The notes beneath the pieces were generated by a model that saw only the letters and a list, made by a program, of their open reading frames with translations, had not been told where the DNA came from and searched no databases. From contig JAXHVB010000132.1 in assembly GCA_034189125.1 (NCBI GenBank), positions 1-31,292 of the forward strand: 31,292 bases of DNA, given 5' to 3'. A program made the position numbers and the translations under genes. Shown here one piece after another: positions 15,812-24,360 of this stretch (positions are counted from its first letter, which is position 1; every line of letters begins with the position of its first letter). This DNA is from UBA5862 sp002408105. Its GTDB lineage: Bacteria; Pseudomonadota; Gammaproteobacteria; Pseudomonadales; UBA5862.

Positions 15812-17845
15812 CTATAAACGTGCAGCCAGTTCTGCACCCTGGCGAATCGCGCGCTTGGCGTCGAGTTCACTGGCCCGCTCAGCGCCTCCGATCACGTGGG
15901 TTTCGATGCCCGCCTCGCGCAGTGCTGCGGAGCACAGGTCCATGGGTTCCTGGCCCGCACAAACGACGACCTGATCCACGGCCAGGCAAGACTCGCCGCG
16001 CTCGGATTTCAGCCACAGCCCATCGTCATCCACCCGCAGGTACTCAACTCCAGCCAGCATCCGCACGCCGCGTTTGCCGAGGTTCATCCGATGAATCCAC
16101 CCGGTGGTCTTGCCAAGGCTGGCGCCGAACTTCGCGTCCTTGCGTTGCAGCAGCCAGACCTCCCGCGGTGAGGGCGCGAAGCGCGGGGTCATCCCCTCGA
16201 TCCCGCCTCGGGCACCCAGGGTTTGGTCGATGCCCCACTCCTCGGCAAAGGCCACCGGATCCAAGCTGGTCGCTGGACCCGCGTGTGAGAGCAGGTCGGC
16301 CACATCGAAGCCGATGCCACCGGCCCCCATCACGGCAACGCGGCCGCCGATGCGTTCGGGATTTCGAATGGCTTCGATGTACCCCACCACTTTCGGATGG
16401 TCCAGCCCACCGATGCCCGGGGAACGCGGCTGGACACCTGTGGCCACCACCACCGCATCAAAACCGTCACGAATCAGGTCCTCGGCTGCCGCTTGGGTGT
16501 TCAAGCGCACCTCGACCCCGGTGACCTCCAACCGGCGGCGGTAGTACCTCATGGTCTCATGGAACTCTTCCTTGCCCGGGATTCGCTTGGCGAGGTTCAG
16601 CTGTCCCCCCACTTCGGCAGACGCCTCGATCAGTACGACCTGATGCCCCCGTTCGGCAGCCAAAGTGGCGCAGGTCAGCCCGGCAGGCCCCGCGCCCACC
16701 ACTGCGATTCGCCTTGAATGGCGGGTGGGCGGGTAATTCAATTCCGTCTCGGCGCAGGCTCTGGGGTTCACCAGGCAGCTGTTCAACCGGCCAGTAAAGG
16801 TGTGGTCGAGACAGGCTTGGTTACAAGCGATGCAGGTGTTGATCTCGTCCACCCTGCCGGTGCGTGCCTTTGTCACCCAGTCGCTGTCGGCCAAAAAGGG
16901 CCGGGCCATCGATACCAGGTCGGCATCCCCTCGGGCGAGAACTGCTTCGGCCACATCGGGCATGTTGATTCGATTGGAAGCAATCACCGGGATCGTCACG
17001 GCTTCACGCAGCTTCGCGGTTGCCCATGTGAACCCAGCCCGCGGCACCATGGTGGCAATCGTCGGAATGCGTGCCTCGTGCCAGCCAATGCCAGTGTTCA
17101 GGAGTGTCGCCCCGGCCCGTTCCACAGCCTGGGCAATCTGCGCGACCTCATCGAAGCTGTTGCCGCCTTCCACCAGGTCAAGCACCGAGTGCCTGAACAC
17201 AATGATGAAATTCGGACCCACGCGTTCGCGCACCCGCCGGACGACCTCAACGGGGAACCGCATGCGGTGTGCAAACGAGCCGCCCCAGGCATCATCGCGG
17301 TGGTTGGTCCGGCGGGCGGTGAACTGATTGATGAGGTACCCCTCGGACCCCATGATTTCGACTCCATCGTACCCCGCTTGCTGGGCCAGCCCTGCCGCCC
17401 GAGCAAACGCCTGCACCTGTTCGTCCACTTCGTGGGTTTCCAAGGCCCGCGGCAGGAATGGGTTGATGGGCGCCTGCACCGCAGATGGCGCCACTTGATC
17501 GGACGTCGGAGCGTAGCGCCCTGTGTGCAGCAATTGCACACAGATTTTTCCGCCCTCGCGGTGCACGGCCTCGGTAATCTGCCGGTGCGGCTCAGCCTCC
17601 GATTCGGTGGTGAGGCGAGCGCCCGAGGGAACCGTCGACGAGGGGTGCGGAGCAATTCCGCCTGTGATGAGCAGGCCGGCCTCGCCGCGCGCACGCTCAG
17701 CGAAGTAGGCTGCCATGCGGCGAAACCCATCCGGGTGCTCCTCCAGGCCAGTGTGCATCGAACCCATCACGATCCGGTTGGGCAGTTGGGTGAATCCAAG
17801 GTCAAGAGGCTGGAATATCCGCGGATATTGGATCGGCGTCGACAT
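15812..17845 (-). CDS. fadH: FadH-type NADH:flavin oxidoreductase / 2,4-dienoyl-CoA reductase
   Basis: Iron-sulfur flavoprotein that reduces conjugated double bonds of 2,4-dienoyl-CoA (or related enoyl compounds, as in BaiCD-like enzymes) using NAD(P)H via FAD, a 4Fe-4S cluster and FMN. The protein has 677 residues against 672 for E. coli FadH. The N-terminal old-yellow-enzyme barrel includes VEIMGSEGYLINQF with Tyr170, and GIGWHEARIPT with His256. These are equivalent to the catalytic Y166 and H252 of E. coli. Cluster cysteines lie at 338, 341, 345 and 357. A dinucleotide-binding GAGPAG follows at 384-389, and a second one (MGAGGIGFD) lies later. The ATG at 17845 has AAAGGAG six bases upstream. 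It is followed by the SDR gene. Confidence 0.88.
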   Translation of the reverse strand: MSTPIQYPRIFQPLDLGFTQLPNRIVMGSMHTGLEEHPDGFRRMAAYFAERARGEAGLLITGGIAPHPSSTVPSGARLTTESEAEPHRQITEAVHREGGKICVQLLHTGRYAPTSDQVAPSAVQAPINPFLPRALETHEVDEQVQAFARAAGLAQQAGYDGVEIMGSEGYLINQFTARRTNHRDDAWGGSFAHRMRFPVEVVRRVRERVGPNFIIVFRHSVLDLVEGGNSFDEVAQIAQAVERAGATLLNTGIGWHEARIPTIATMVPRAGFTWATAKLREAVTIPVIASNRINMPDVAEAVLARGDADLVSMARPFLADSDWVTKARTGRVDEINTCIACNQACLDHTFTGRLNSCLVNPRACAETELNYPPTRHSRRIAVVGAGPAGLTCATLAAERGHQVVLIEASAEVGGQLNLAKRIPGKEEFHETMRYYRRRLEVTGVEVRLNTQAAAEDLIRDGFDAVVVATGVQPRSPGIGGLDHPKVVGYIEAIRNPERIGGRVAVMGAGGIGFDVADLLSHAGPATSLDPVAFAEEWGIDQTLGARGGIEGMTPRFAPSPREVWLLQRKDAKFGASLGKTTGWIHRMNLGKRGVRMLAGVEYLRVDDDGLWLKSERGESCLAVDQVVVCAGQEPMDLCSAALREAGIETHVIGGAERASELDAKRAIRQGAELAARL

Positions 17846-17967
17846 GGGTGCTCCTTTTTTCGGCCAGCATACCACCACCCAGGCAGCGCTCCAGATGAAC
17901 CCGACTTGAGGATTGCCAGCCGATCACCGATTCTTATCGGCGTTCTATACAACAACAGGGAGCCAAC
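17846..17967. promoter_or_regulatory. Divergent control region between fadH and the thiolase-like gene
   Basis: A 122-base gap between divergent genes. A plus-strand promoter candidate is TTGCCA (17913-17918), 16 bases, TATCGG (17935-17940). The second box is poor. Arms GCCGAT (17919-17924) and ATCGGC (17936-17941) are inverted around it, which would suit a repressor site overlapping the promoter, but six-base arms are common by chance. Confidence 0.25.
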
Positions 17968-19473
17968 ATGTCGACTCCGAACACCCCCTTACTCATCGGC
18001 GGTGGCCAGTACAAAGAACAGGACATCGACCCGCGAGAGGCGAGCAGCCCCCAACAGATGATGCGCGAAGCTGCGCACCTTGCCGCCATCAATGCAGGGT
18101 TGGATCCCGCCGTCCTGGCGCAGCTTGACCTGGTTATCACGACCAAGAGCGTGTCCGACCCGACTGAAAACCCGCCGGAAGCCCTGGCGAATGCCCTGGC
18201 CTCCAAGCACGCCAAGACCTGGCACTGCTCCACTGGAGGCAACAGCCCGCAGTGGTTGGTGAACCGCGTTTGCGAGCAAATTGCTCGCGGCGAAGTTGAA
18301 TTCGTCCTGCTCGCGGGCGTTGAAGCCCTCGATGCCCTCACCCGAGCGGCCAAGGCCGGTATTGATCTGGACTGGACGGTACCGACACAAACGCCGGTGC
18401 AACTGCTCTTTCCCGAGCGCCCGTCGGTTTCGGCCCAGGAAGAAGCTCACGGACTGGCGCCTCCAGTCAACACCTACCCACTGTTCGAGCAGGCGATTCG
18501 AGGTCATTGCGGGCGCTCTCTGCGGGAGCATCAAGCTGCCCTCGGCGAGCTCTGCGCGCCGTTCACCGAGGTTGCGGCGGAGCATCCATGTGCCTGGTTC
18601 CGCACAGTGCGCACGGCCGAAGAAATTGCCACAGCCACTTCGACCAACCGCTACGTGGGCTTTCCGTACACCAAGTTCATGAATGCCATGATCAACGTCA
18701 ACCAGAGCGCGGCGGTGTTGCTGTGCTCGGAGGCATTCGCGCAGCAGCACGGAGTGGCCCAGAACCGGAAGGTTTATCTCCATGGCTGTGGAGACTGCAA
18801 CGACCACTGGAACGTGCTGGACCGGGTGAACTACCACAGTTCACCGGCCATTCGCCGGGTCGCCAGCAGCACCCTGGGCATGGCGAACATCGACATCAAC
18901 GACATTGACTTCATCGATCTGTACAGCTGCTTTCCGTCAGCGGTCGAAATCGGTCGCAACATGTTCGGTATTCCGCCGGACGACCCACGTCCGCTGACCG
19001 TCACCGGCGGGCTGCCCTACTTTGGCGGCCCAGGCAACAACTACGTGATGCACTCCATCGCGACCATGCTCGACAAGGTCCGCGAGCACCCGGGAAGCTT
19101 CGGATTGGTGACCGGAAACGGCTGGTACATCACCAAGCACTCCGCTGGCGTCTACAGCACGAACCCAGTTCCGGACAACTGGGAACGCACCGCCCCCAAC
19201 ACAGACCAGGCCGCGGTTGACGCAGAGCCTGGGCCAGAAGTTGTGGCGCAGCCAACTGGAGCCGGAAACGTGGAAACCTACACGGTGCTCTTTGGCCGTG
19301 ACGGGGCGCCACACAGAGGGATCGTGATCGGCCGCACAGCCAATGGCCAGCGATTCATCGCAGTCACGCCAGGCGACGTGCCGATGTTGGAGCAAATCTG
19401 TGCCAACGAGTTCCTCGGCGCCACTGGCGCTGTATCACAGCGCGACGGGCTCAACCTGTTTGTCCCCAGCTAG
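17968..19473 (+). CDS. SCP2/thiolase-like protein (TLP1-type, with extra C-terminal domain)
   Basis: Thiolase-fold protein annotated in relatives as acetyl-CoA acetyltransferase. Its real reaction is unproven. The protein has 501 residues with a thiolase core followed by an extra C-terminal beta domain from about residue 415 (ETYTVLFGRDGAPHRGIVIG), the layout of thiolase-like protein type 1. HCSTGGNSPQ has Cys87 in a CSTG context like the SCP2-thiolase nucleophile. The later GHP histidine motif is replaced (YFGGPGNNYVMHS), and the final Cys motif is also absent (VTGNGWYITKHSAGVYS). DLYSCFPSAVEIG stands where SCP2 thiolases have HDCF. The ATG has GGGAG seven bases upstream. The gene is divergent from fadH and probably part of the same catabolic function. 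Confidence 0.8.
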   Translation: MSTPNTPLLIGGGQYKEQDIDPREASSPQQMMREAAHLAAINAGLDPAVLAQLDLVITTKSVSDPTENPPEALANALASKHAKTWHCSTGGNSPQWLVNRVCEQIARGEVEFVLLAGVEALDALTRAAKAGIDLDWTVPTQTPVQLLFPERPSVSAQEEAHGLAPPVNTYPLFEQAIRGHCGRSLREHQAALGELCAPFTEVAAEHPCAWFRTVRTAEEIATATSTNRYVGFPYTKFMNAMINVNQSAAVLLCSEAFAQQHGVAQNRKVYLHGCGDCNDHWNVLDRVNYHSSPAIRRVASSTLGMANIDINDIDFIDLYSCFPSAVEIGRNMFGIPPDDPRPLTVTGGLPYFGGPGNNYVMHSIATMLDKVREHPGSFGLVTGNGWYITKHSAGVYSTNPVPDNWERTAPNTDQAAVDAEPGPEVVAQPTGAGNVETYTVLFGRDGAPHRGIVIGRTANGQRFIAVTPGDVPMLEQICANEFLGATGAVSQRDGLNLFVPS

Positions 19474-19499
19474 CAGCACCCCAGGACAAACCACACCGG

Positions 19500-20351
19500 T
19501 CAGGCTCGACCCCTACCGGCCCGGCCCACCTGCCACCGCTCGTCGATCCGCAACACATGGCCCTCTTGCTCGAGCTTTTCCAAGTGCGCAAGCAAGGAGC
19601 GTTCAGCAACCGGATGCAGAACCGGTTGAACGTCGTCATACACAGAACGAACGAGCGTGTGGAGGTCGGCTTCATCAACCTGCCCCAGTCGCTCCAGCAC
19701 TTTGGCCTCGCGTTTAAGCCGGTGACCAATCAGCCAATCGATCACGGCCATTGGCTGTGGTAGAAGCTCGCCGTGCGCTGGAGCCAGTTGTTCAAGGGGA
19801 TGAGACTTCAGTTTCTCGAGCGACTTCAGGTACTGATACATGTTGCCGTCTGGCGGGCCAATCACAACGGTTGACCCCGCCATGATGTGGTCGCCGGTAA
19901 ACAGGATGCCTGTCTCGCGCCACAGGTAACAAAGGTGGTTGGACGCATGGCCTGGGGTGTGAATGGCTTCGAGTTCAAAATCCGGTCCCGAAACACTGTC
20001 TCCGTCAATCAGGATGAAATGCGGCTTGAACGTTTTGTCTTGCATGCCGTGCTCTGGGGCCGGCATGCCATAGAGCTTGGCGCCGGTGCGCTCAGCGAGA
20101 AGAGAGGCAGCCGGCGAGTGGTCGTGGTGGGTGTGGGTACAGAGAATCCAGCGAATCGGGCCCGGCGCGGCTGCAACCAGCGCATCAATGTGCGAATCAA
20201 TTGCGGGGCCCGGATCGATCACCGCCACCTCGGATGTGCCAATCAGGTAGCTGTTGGTACCCGGCCCCGTCATCATGCCTGCATTGGGCGCAGTCAAGCG
20301 CCTCAAGCCTGGCATCAACACGTCGACCTGCCCCGGCGAAATGGTTCCCAT
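19500..20351 (-). CDS. MBL-fold metallo-hydrolase, LACTB2-like
   Basis: Metallo-beta-lactamase-fold protein of 283 residues with the binuclear zinc motif THTHHDHS (H73, H75, D77, H78), HTPGHASNHL and FTGDHIMAGS. The C-terminal segment (about 225-275) looks like the winged helix attached in LACTB2-like proteins, which include a human mitochondrial endoribonuclease. Bacterial members are often near fatty-acid catabolism genes and might be thioesterase-like or RNase-like. The sequence does not decide between these. The ATG at 20351 has AAGGGGGC just upstream. A GTG seven codons earlier (20372) is an alternative. It is convergent with the thiolase-like gene, 26 bases apart. Confidence 0.85.
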   Translation of the reverse strand: MGTISPGQVDVLMPGLRRLTAPNAGMMTGPGTNSYLIGTSEVAVIDPGPAIDSHIDALVAAAPGPIRWILCTHTHHDHSPAASLLAERTGAKLYGMPAPEHGMQDKTFKPHFILIDGDSVSGPDFELEAIHTPGHASNHLCYLWRETGILFTGDHIMAGSTVVIGPPDGNMYQYLKSLEKLKSHPLEQLAPAHGELLPQPMAVIDWLIGHRLKREAKVLERLGQVDEADLHTLVRSVYDDVQPVLHPVAERSLLAHLEKLEQEGHVLRIDERWQVGRAGRGRA

Positions 20352-20539
20352 GCAGCCCCCTTTGTGCGCCACCGCCCATCATTTGACGGCGAGCTTAGCG
20401 GGATCATTTGGAGGAAGCAAAAACCCACTTTTTTGGTCGGCTACGCCCCGCGACGGGCTTGCACCAGAATTCCGGATCGCCACAATGATGCGCTCAAAGC
20501 ACCAAGGCCCCAATCTACCGAGCAAGGCGCGCAGTCCCC
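20352..20539. promoter_or_regulatory. Divergent region upstream of miaE
   Basis: A 188-base gap between the MBL-fold gene (minus) and miaE (plus). A possible miaE promoter is TTGCAC (20459-20464), 16 bases, CACAAT (20481-20486), about 55 bases before the start. The match is modest. A run of six T at 20429-20434 and A-rich bases beside it stand out from the GC-rich background. Nothing else is supported. Confidence 0.25.
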
Positions 20540-21118
20540 ATGACCGAAATTCAACTCTTGGCCTCCACCCACCCCGACTGGACCGAAGCAGTACTGGCGG
20601 ACTTTGACGCATTCTTGATTGACCACGCCAATGCGGAAAAAAAGGCTTCTGGCATGGCCCTGTCCATGGCCCACCACTATCCCGACAAACCCGAAATTGT
20701 CACCGCCATGGTGGACCTGGCCTTGGAGGAGTTGAGCCATTTTCGCGACGTTGTGCGCTGGCTCGTTGCACGTGGTCTGCAGCTGTCAAAGGACGTCAAG
20801 GACCCCTACGTCAATGCACTGCGCGAAGAGGTGCGCACCGGCCAATCCGCCTATTTTTTGGACAGGCTGCTGGTCGCCGGGGTGATCGAGGCACGGGGTG
20901 CCGAGCGGTTCACGCTCGTAGCTGGCGCACTGCCCGAGGGCCGGTTGCGGTCGTTTTACCAAGCGATCAGCAGGTCAGAGGCGCGCCACCACAGCCTGTT
21001 CACGCAACTGGCTGTGGCCCACTTTCCAGTCGATTTGGTGACAAGGCGCACCCAGGATCTGCTCGAGGTTGAGGCCAGGTTGATCCGCGAACTGCCGATC
21101 CGGGCCGCACTGCATTGA
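20540..21118 (+). CDS. miaE: tRNA-(ms2io6A)-hydroxylase
   Basis: Diiron monooxygenase that hydroxylates the isopentenyl side chain of ms2i6A at position 37 of tRNAs reading U-starting codons, giving the cis-zeatin-type ms2io6A. The protein has 192 residues, all helical, with the ferritin-like ligand pattern E33, E64-x-x-H67, E117 and E147-x-x-H150. The N-terminal DHANAEKKASGMALSMAHHY is typical of the family. MiaA and MiaB, which make the substrate, are not in the window. The ribosome binding site is weak. The stop overlaps the next gene's start as TGATG, so the downstream glycosyltransferase is translationally coupled. Confidence 0.93.
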   Translation: MTEIQLLASTHPDWTEAVLADFDAFLIDHANAEKKASGMALSMAHHYPDKPEIVTAMVDLALEELSHFRDVVRWLVARGLQLSKDVKDPYVNALREEVRTGQSAYFLDRLLVAGVIEARGAERFTLVAGALPEGRLRSFYQAISRSEARHHSLFTQLAVAHFPVDLVTRRTQDLLEVEARLIRELPIRAALH

Positions 21119-22362
21119 TGAGGGGCGACGGCGCAGGCCGGGTGATCGAGCAGTACCTCACAGGGTACGCCGAGCCGGAAGCTCGAGGCCTGCTCGCGGC
21201 CCAGTCGGAACTGCCAGCCGCGGCATACGAGCAGACCCTGGTGTTGCCTGCCTACCGAGAATCCGCAGCGAGCCTCAGCCAGTTGCGTGCACTGCTGGAG
21301 CAGAATTCGACCCTCCTGGTGCTGGTGATCAACCAGCCCGAGCACGAACCGAATCCGCATCCGGCCAACCGGGCGCTGCTCGCAGCCGCCGGGTCGATGG
21401 GCCCTCTGCTCTGGTCGCGAGGCCGGTTTGCATTGCACCAGATCACGGACACACCGAGCGCGGTGTTGGTTGTGGATCGCTTTTGCTCCGAGCCGATTCC
21501 TACGCGCGAGGGCGTGGGCTTGGCCCGCAAGATTGGGACAGACCTCAGCCTAGCGTGCATCCATCTTGGCATGGTGCGCAGCCACTGGATTCACTGCACC
21601 GACGCCGATTGTGCCCTGCACCAAGACCACTTCGCACCAAGCCAAGCGCAAGGGCCGGCAGCCGCGGCGTTGGTCTTCCCGTTCGAGCACCTCTGCGGCG
21701 ACGACCCCGTCGGCCGCGCAACCCGGGTGTGGGACCTGCGCTTGCGACACTACGTGGCCGGGCTGCGCCGCGCAGGATCGCTCTACGCGTTCCCAACGCT
21801 CGGCAGCGCGCTGGCGGTGCAAGCACCGGCCTATGCCCAAGTGCGGGGGTTCCCCAAGCGCTCCGGTGGAGAAGACTTCTATCTGCTCAACAAGTTGGCG
21901 AAGGTGGCACCGGTGGTGGACCTCGCACAGTCAAACGTCCCCGGCCAACCCATGGTTCGCATCCGCGCCCGGTTGTCCGACCGGGTGCCGTTCGGCACTG
22001 GACCCAGCGTGCGTGCGCTGCTCGACCACCCAGAACCAGAAACCGTTCCGGTGTTTGAGCATCCACAGGTGTTTGTGGAACTGGGAATGTGCCTCAACGC
22101 CTTGCCTCGGCTCGAGGGTGTGGAGCTGGGCGCACTGGGGCTCGGAGATTCAGCCAGCCGCGCCCTAGAGCACCTGGGGGTGGGTGCAGCAATCCAGCAT
22201 GCCCGCGCCAACAGCCGCGGACCGGTGACCTTCACCCGCCACCTACACAATTGGTTCGACGCACTCAAAACCCTGCGCTGGCTGCACCTGATGCGGGAGG
22301 CCGGATACCCAAACCAGTCCCTGCAGCAGCTGCAACGCAGCGCAGCAGCCCTTGCCGGTTAA
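21118..22362 (+). CDS. GT-A-like glycosyltransferase coupled to miaE
   Basis: Probable nucleotide-sugar glycosyltransferase (414 residues) with family 2-like features. These are an N-terminal LVLPAYRES (41-49), a DxD-type metal/nucleotide motif in HCTDADCALHQDHF (D162, D164), and GSALAVQAPAYAQVRGF followed by GGEDFYLLNKL (250-260), the usual GxxED acceptor-side motif. No membrane segment or signal peptide is evident, so it should be cytosolic. A distinctive RLSDRVPFGTG (285-295) follows. The donor and acceptor are unknown. The ATG at 21118 overlaps the miaE stop (TGATG), a strong sign of a linked role. Its stop overlaps the stop of the convergent acyl-CoA ligase. Confidence 0.72.
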   Translation: MRGDGAGRVIEQYLTGYAEPEARGLLAAQSELPAAAYEQTLVLPAYRESAASLSQLRALLEQNSTLLVLVINQPEHEPNPHPANRALLAAAGSMGPLLWSRGRFALHQITDTPSAVLVVDRFCSEPIPTREGVGLARKIGTDLSLACIHLGMVRSHWIHCTDADCALHQDHFAPSQAQGPAAAALVFPFEHLCGDDPVGRATRVWDLRLRHYVAGLRRAGSLYAFPTLGSALAVQAPAYAQVRGFPKRSGGEDFYLLNKLAKVAPVVDLAQSNVPGQPMVRIRARLSDRVPFGTGPSVRALLDHPEPETVPVFEHPQVFVELGMCLNALPRLEGVELGALGLGDSASRALEHLGVGAAIQHARANSRGPVTFTRHLHNWFDALKTLRWLHLMREAGYPNQSLQQLQRSAAALAG

Positions 22363-24044
22363 AGGCCCATCAGTTTCTTGACTTCAGGCTTGAGGATCTT
22401 GCCGTTGGCGTTGCGGGGCAGCGGGTCGCGCTGCATATCGATCCGTACGGGCACCTTAAAGCCGGCAAGTTGGCTCTTGACGTGCGCTTTGAGGGCCTCT
22501 TCGGAGACCTCCCCGCCCGGGCGAATCTGAACCAGGGCGCCGACCTCCTCACCGAGGACCCGGTGCGGAACGCCCACCACAGCCGCGTCCATCACGTCCG
22601 GATGGCTATAGAGCGCACTCTCGACTTCCACGCAATAGACGTTTTCTCCCCCGCGGATGATCATGTCCTTCGCCCGGTCGGCAATGAACAGAAACCCCTC
22701 TTCATCCATGTAGCCAAGGTCTCCCGTGTGCAGCCAGCCCTGGGTGAAGGAATCGGCGGTGGCCTCGGGCTTGCGCCAATAGCCTTTCACCACCTGCGGG
22801 CCCTTGATCCAGACTTCGCCAATGGTGCCGCGCGGCACTTCCTCGCCGTCGTCACCGACAACCTTCACCACCGAAACCGGAGCCGGACAGCCCGCACTGG
22901 AGGGGTGAGTTTCGTAGTCTTCGCCAGAATTGGATGTGGTGAGGGCAGAGGTCTCCGTGAGTCCATAGCCATTGCTGGGCTTCACCTGGGGAAAGGCCTC
23001 TTTGATGCGCGTCACCAGCTCCGGTGCAGAGGGCGCGCCCCCATATCCGATGCTGGTCACGCAAGACAGGTCGTGCTTGGCGAACTCCGGAGACTCAAGC
23101 ACCTGCCAGACCATCGCCGGCACGCCGCCGAAGGACACCAGCCGCTCCCGTTCAATCAGCCGAATCGCCTCATCCGGGTCCCATTTGTACATGGTAACGA
23201 TCTTGTTGCCGGCGAAGGTGTGGCTGCAGAGGATGCCGTGGCACCCGGTGGCATGAAACAGTGGCACGGACAGCAAGTGGCCGGACGGACCCGCCGGTGG
23301 CTCGGGCACCCGGCCATAGCGAATTTCGGTGCGTGCGCGCACGAAGGCGCCGCTGATGAGGTTCGAGCACAGGTTGCGGTGGGTGCCCAGAGCACCCTTG
23401 GGGTTTCCCGTGGTACCCGACGTGTAAAAAATCGTCATGTCGTCGTCGGGGGCAATGTCTGCTGGAGGCAGCTCCAACGAGCCAAGGTCACCGAGGAGGT
23501 CTTCAAACCGCTTCGCAGGTGCCGGCAACTCCCCGGGGGTGCGCACGGCCACCACCTGTGTGAGATCCGCAAGGCCAGACCAAATGGATTGGGTCAGCGC
23601 AATGCGCTCGGCATCGGCAAAGAAAACCTTGGCGCCCGAATCAGCCAGCCCGTATTCCAGTTCATTGCTCTTCCACCAAGCATTGAGCGGAACAATGATG
23701 GCACCAATGGCGGTGGTCGCCCAGAACACAACCGGCCACTCGGGGTAGTTGCGCATGCACAACGCCACCCGGTCACCTTTCTGCACCCCAAACTCGTTGA
23801 CGAGCAGACTGGCCACCGCCACCACTTTGCGGAAGTGCTCCTCGTAGGTCATCCGCTCGTCTTGGAAGACGATGTAGTCACGATCAAAGAAATTTCGGGT
23901 GTTTTCCAAAACATGGCGCAACGTGGGCGGCGCAGACTTCCACACATCAGTGGCAACACCGTCAATGTCGAGGGTCTCAATGTCGAACATTCCGCCAGCG
24001 GCGGCGATGAGTTTGCGGTTCGCTTCTTCAATCGGGAGGGGCAT
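22359..24044 (-). CDS. Acyl-CoA synthetase / AMP-dependent CoA ligase
   Basis: ATP-dependent acyl-CoA ligase of the ANL superfamily (561 residues), activating a carboxylic acid through an acyl-adenylate. Motif A3, FYTSGTTGNPKG, is at 206-217. YGLTETSA follows, then the hinge-region TGDLGYMDEEGFLFIADRAK and DMIIRGGENVYC. The catalytic A10 lysine is K549 in NANGKILK. The substrate is not evident. Medium- to long-chain fatty acids or steroid-type side chains are typical for such neighbours. The ATG at 24044 has AAGG about 12 bases upstream. It is divergent from two acyl-CoA dehydrogenases that could act on its product. Its TAA overlaps that of the convergent glycosyltransferase. Confidence 0.92.
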   Translation of the reverse strand: MPLPIEEANRKLIAAAGGMFDIETLDIDGVATDVWKSAPPTLRHVLENTRNFFDRDYIVFQDERMTYEEHFRKVVAVASLLVNEFGVQKGDRVALCMRNYPEWPVVFWATTAIGAIIVPLNAWWKSNELEYGLADSGAKVFFADAERIALTQSIWSGLADLTQVVAVRTPGELPAPAKRFEDLLGDLGSLELPPADIAPDDDMTIFYTSGTTGNPKGALGTHRNLCSNLISGAFVRARTEIRYGRVPEPPAGPSGHLLSVPLFHATGCHGILCSHTFAGNKIVTMYKWDPDEAIRLIERERLVSFGGVPAMVWQVLESPEFAKHDLSCVTSIGYGGAPSAPELVTRIKEAFPQVKPSNGYGLTETSALTTSNSGEDYETHPSSAGCPAPVSVVKVVGDDGEEVPRGTIGEVWIKGPQVVKGYWRKPEATADSFTQGWLHTGDLGYMDEEGFLFIADRAKDMIIRGGENVYCVEVESALYSHPDVMDAAVVGVPHRVLGEEVGALVQIRPGGEVSEEALKAHVKSQLAGFKVPVRIDMQRDPLPRNANGKILKPEVKKLMGL

Positions 24045-24360
24045 AGGACTACTACCTTATTGCTGTACGCAAATGGACCTACCTACTCGCTTGCCCTGCA
24101 GAAACAGTCCAGCGACTGAGGCAAAACGTTGGATTGTACTACAAAGAACCGACTCGCACGCTTGTCAGCGCATTTGGCGACTGTGTACCATTCGGGCGAC
24201 TCGACCTGTCCAACAATAACCAGAACAAACCGGCCGGCAAGCACTCCGATTCCGACCACACCCGCCCGTTGGGTGCAGCAGTTCAGCGACATGCGCGCTG
24301 CCACTTGCTCTGACGTTGTTGTCCAGGGGTTCCCGCAGACAATGCACAATGGGGTAGCGC
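24045..24360. promoter_or_regulatory. 316-base gap between acyl-CoA ligase and acyl-CoA dehydrogenases
   Basis: No gene is supported. A 98-codon open frame across the right part has low-complexity, non-family sequence and runs into the dehydrogenase in another frame. The gap should hold promoters for both divergent units. The best plus-strand pair is TTGTTG (24316-24321), 16 bases, GACAAT (24338-24343), a weak match. On the minus strand TACAAT (plus-strand ATTGTA, 24134-24139) is a -10 candidate about 90 bases before the ligase start. No regulator gene or clear operator palindrome was seen. Confidence 0.3.

Noticed and set aside
22089..24119. Open frame of 676 codons on the plus strand opposite the acyl-CoA ligase
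   Set aside because: A long frame caused by GC-rich codon bias. It has no family-like sequence, and the minus strand carries all conserved ligase motifs.
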